In this document: piece by piece, positions 59,061 through 59,518 of the stretch
Position numbering within the stretch: the stretch's first letter is position 1
How the letters are laid out: every line of letters starts with the position of its first letter
Virus record (IMG/VR): IMGVR_UViG_3300048672_000363
Span: 1-59,518 of that record
Origin: a virus
Strand: one strand, 5' to 3'
Length of the DNA stretch: 59,518 nt
The notes under the pieces: generated by a model
Database searches by the model: none
What the model was told of the DNA's origin: nothing
Seen by the model: the letters and a program-made list of their open reading frames with translations, nothing else
Program-made: the position numbers and the translations under genes

Positions 59061-59518
59061 TTAAAGACTCGCTGAATTTACAGAACTCAACTAGTACCGC
59101 ACGAATCTTTCCTTCTTGATCTCCAAAGTTGCGCGATTTCAAGAATTCAGCGATAACCTTTTGATGCCCAATGACTGCATTTTCTGGCGATGTTTTTTGT
59201 GCGGGTGCTTCCGCCTCCGCGCCAGCTTCTTCCTTTTGCTTTTTCGCAAGTGAATCAGCTTCGGCTTTTGCTTTGGCTTGCTCCTCGGCACGAATGCGCG
59301 CCTCTTCTTGGGCTAATTTCAATTTAGCATCAGCTTCGGCTTTTGCTTTGGCTTCTGCTTCAATCCGTACCAAGTCATCTGCACGTTGCTTTTCAATCGC
59401 CGCATCCGCATCCGCAATTCGCGTTTTGATGGTCAATGTGAAATCATCCATTGTCTTTGCGATAATTTGCGCCAAGTCAGGGAAAAGATTGCTGCGACCA
59501 GCCGCGTTTTCTTTGCAC
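59047..59518 (-). CDS. C-terminal part of the YqaJ-type exonuclease (runs off the right edge)
   Basis: Frame open from the window edge: residues CKENAAGRSNLFPDLAQII, then MDDFTLTIKTRIADADAAIEK, a long Ala/Glu/Lys helix (AEAKAKAEADAKLKLAQEE), and VIAEFLKSRNFGDQEGKIRAVLVEF. A TTG at 59475 could be misread as a start. The pattern (acidic PDL..II..DDFTL.IK.RI followed by a KAEAEA coil) is the usual tail of phage YqaJ proteins and the gene at position 1 lacks exactly this part. Frame at the join is off, so a few tens of bases are probably absent. Confidence 0.75.
   Translation of the reverse strand, partial: CKENAAGRSNLFPDLAQIIAKTMDDFTLTIKTRIADADAAIEKQRADDLVRIEAEAKAKAEADAKLKLAQEEARIRAEEQAKAKAEADSLAKKQKEEAGAEAEAPAQKTSPENAVIGHQKVIAEFLKSRNFGDQEGKIRAVLVEFCKFSESLNASA

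Noticed and set aside
59047-59475. Independent gene starting at TTG 59475
   Set aside because: The frame continues upstream to the window edge with family-like sequence, so the TTG is internal.

Overview
This window looks like a nearly complete genome of a short-tailed (podovirus-like) phage of a Gram-negative, probably proteobacterial, host. The evidence is a P22-type portal, an N4 gp56-like major capsid protein, small adaptor and nozzle-type tail genes, no tape-measure, tail-tube or sheath gene, one 4107-residue polyvalent protein, and almost every gene pair joined by ATGA/GTGA overlaps. The two window ends appear to be two parts of one gene (a YqaJ-type exonuclease): it runs off position 1 on the minus strand and its C-terminal part re-enters at position 59518. 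The molecule is therefore probably circular or circularly permuted, with only a short stretch missing at the junction. The host cannot be named from the sequence.

Layout. A divergent control region lies at about 2.29-2.46 kb, with opposed sigma70-like promoters, an inverted repeat and a direct repeat. Rightwards from it (2.4-9.4 kb) lie a tRNA and structured-RNA block, replication-type genes (DUF1376, DUF6475), two more tRNAs and accessory genes including a protein made of very regular DNSRV/DNNSRV repeats. The late region (9.5-42.9 kb) holds, in order: terminase small and large subunits, portal, scaffold, capsid, head protein, adaptor, tail proteins, internal virion proteins, the giant methylase/helicase/LPD38-like protein, a tail fibre and a lysis cluster. 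It ends at an intrinsic terminator at 42.9 kb, followed by an HNH gene.

The rest (43.3-59.5 kb and 1-2.3 kb) is leftward early DNA in what appear to be separate promoter-terminator units. These are: 45.2-43.3 kb (DUF1281-like and zinc-ribbon proteins); 50.3-45.3 kb (two adenine methyltransferases, a secreted RlpA-like barrel, DUF1367-like); 52.9-50.4 kb (RusA resolvase, Ref/HNH nuclease, ASCH-HTH protein); 56.7-53.0 kb (membrane proteins including one of 627 residues, ending in a 27-residue arginine-rich peptide); and the recombination operon, 2.3 kb leftwards across the junction to 56.8 kb (RecT-like annealing protein, YqaJ exonuclease, an FGE/C-type-lectin-fold protein, SSB, RdgC).

Together RecT-like protein, exonuclease, SSB, RdgC, RusA and Ref make a full recombination set. 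The giant protein and two stand-alone methyltransferases probably modify or protect DNA. I see no DNA polymerase, integrase, CI-type repressor, reverse transcriptase or recognisable endolysin. The most unusual items are the FGE-fold gene flanked by a 40-bp duplication, several probable cis-regulatory RNAs (one with a 15-bp stem containing G-U pairs), covarying intercistronic hairpins, and the periodic-repeat protein.
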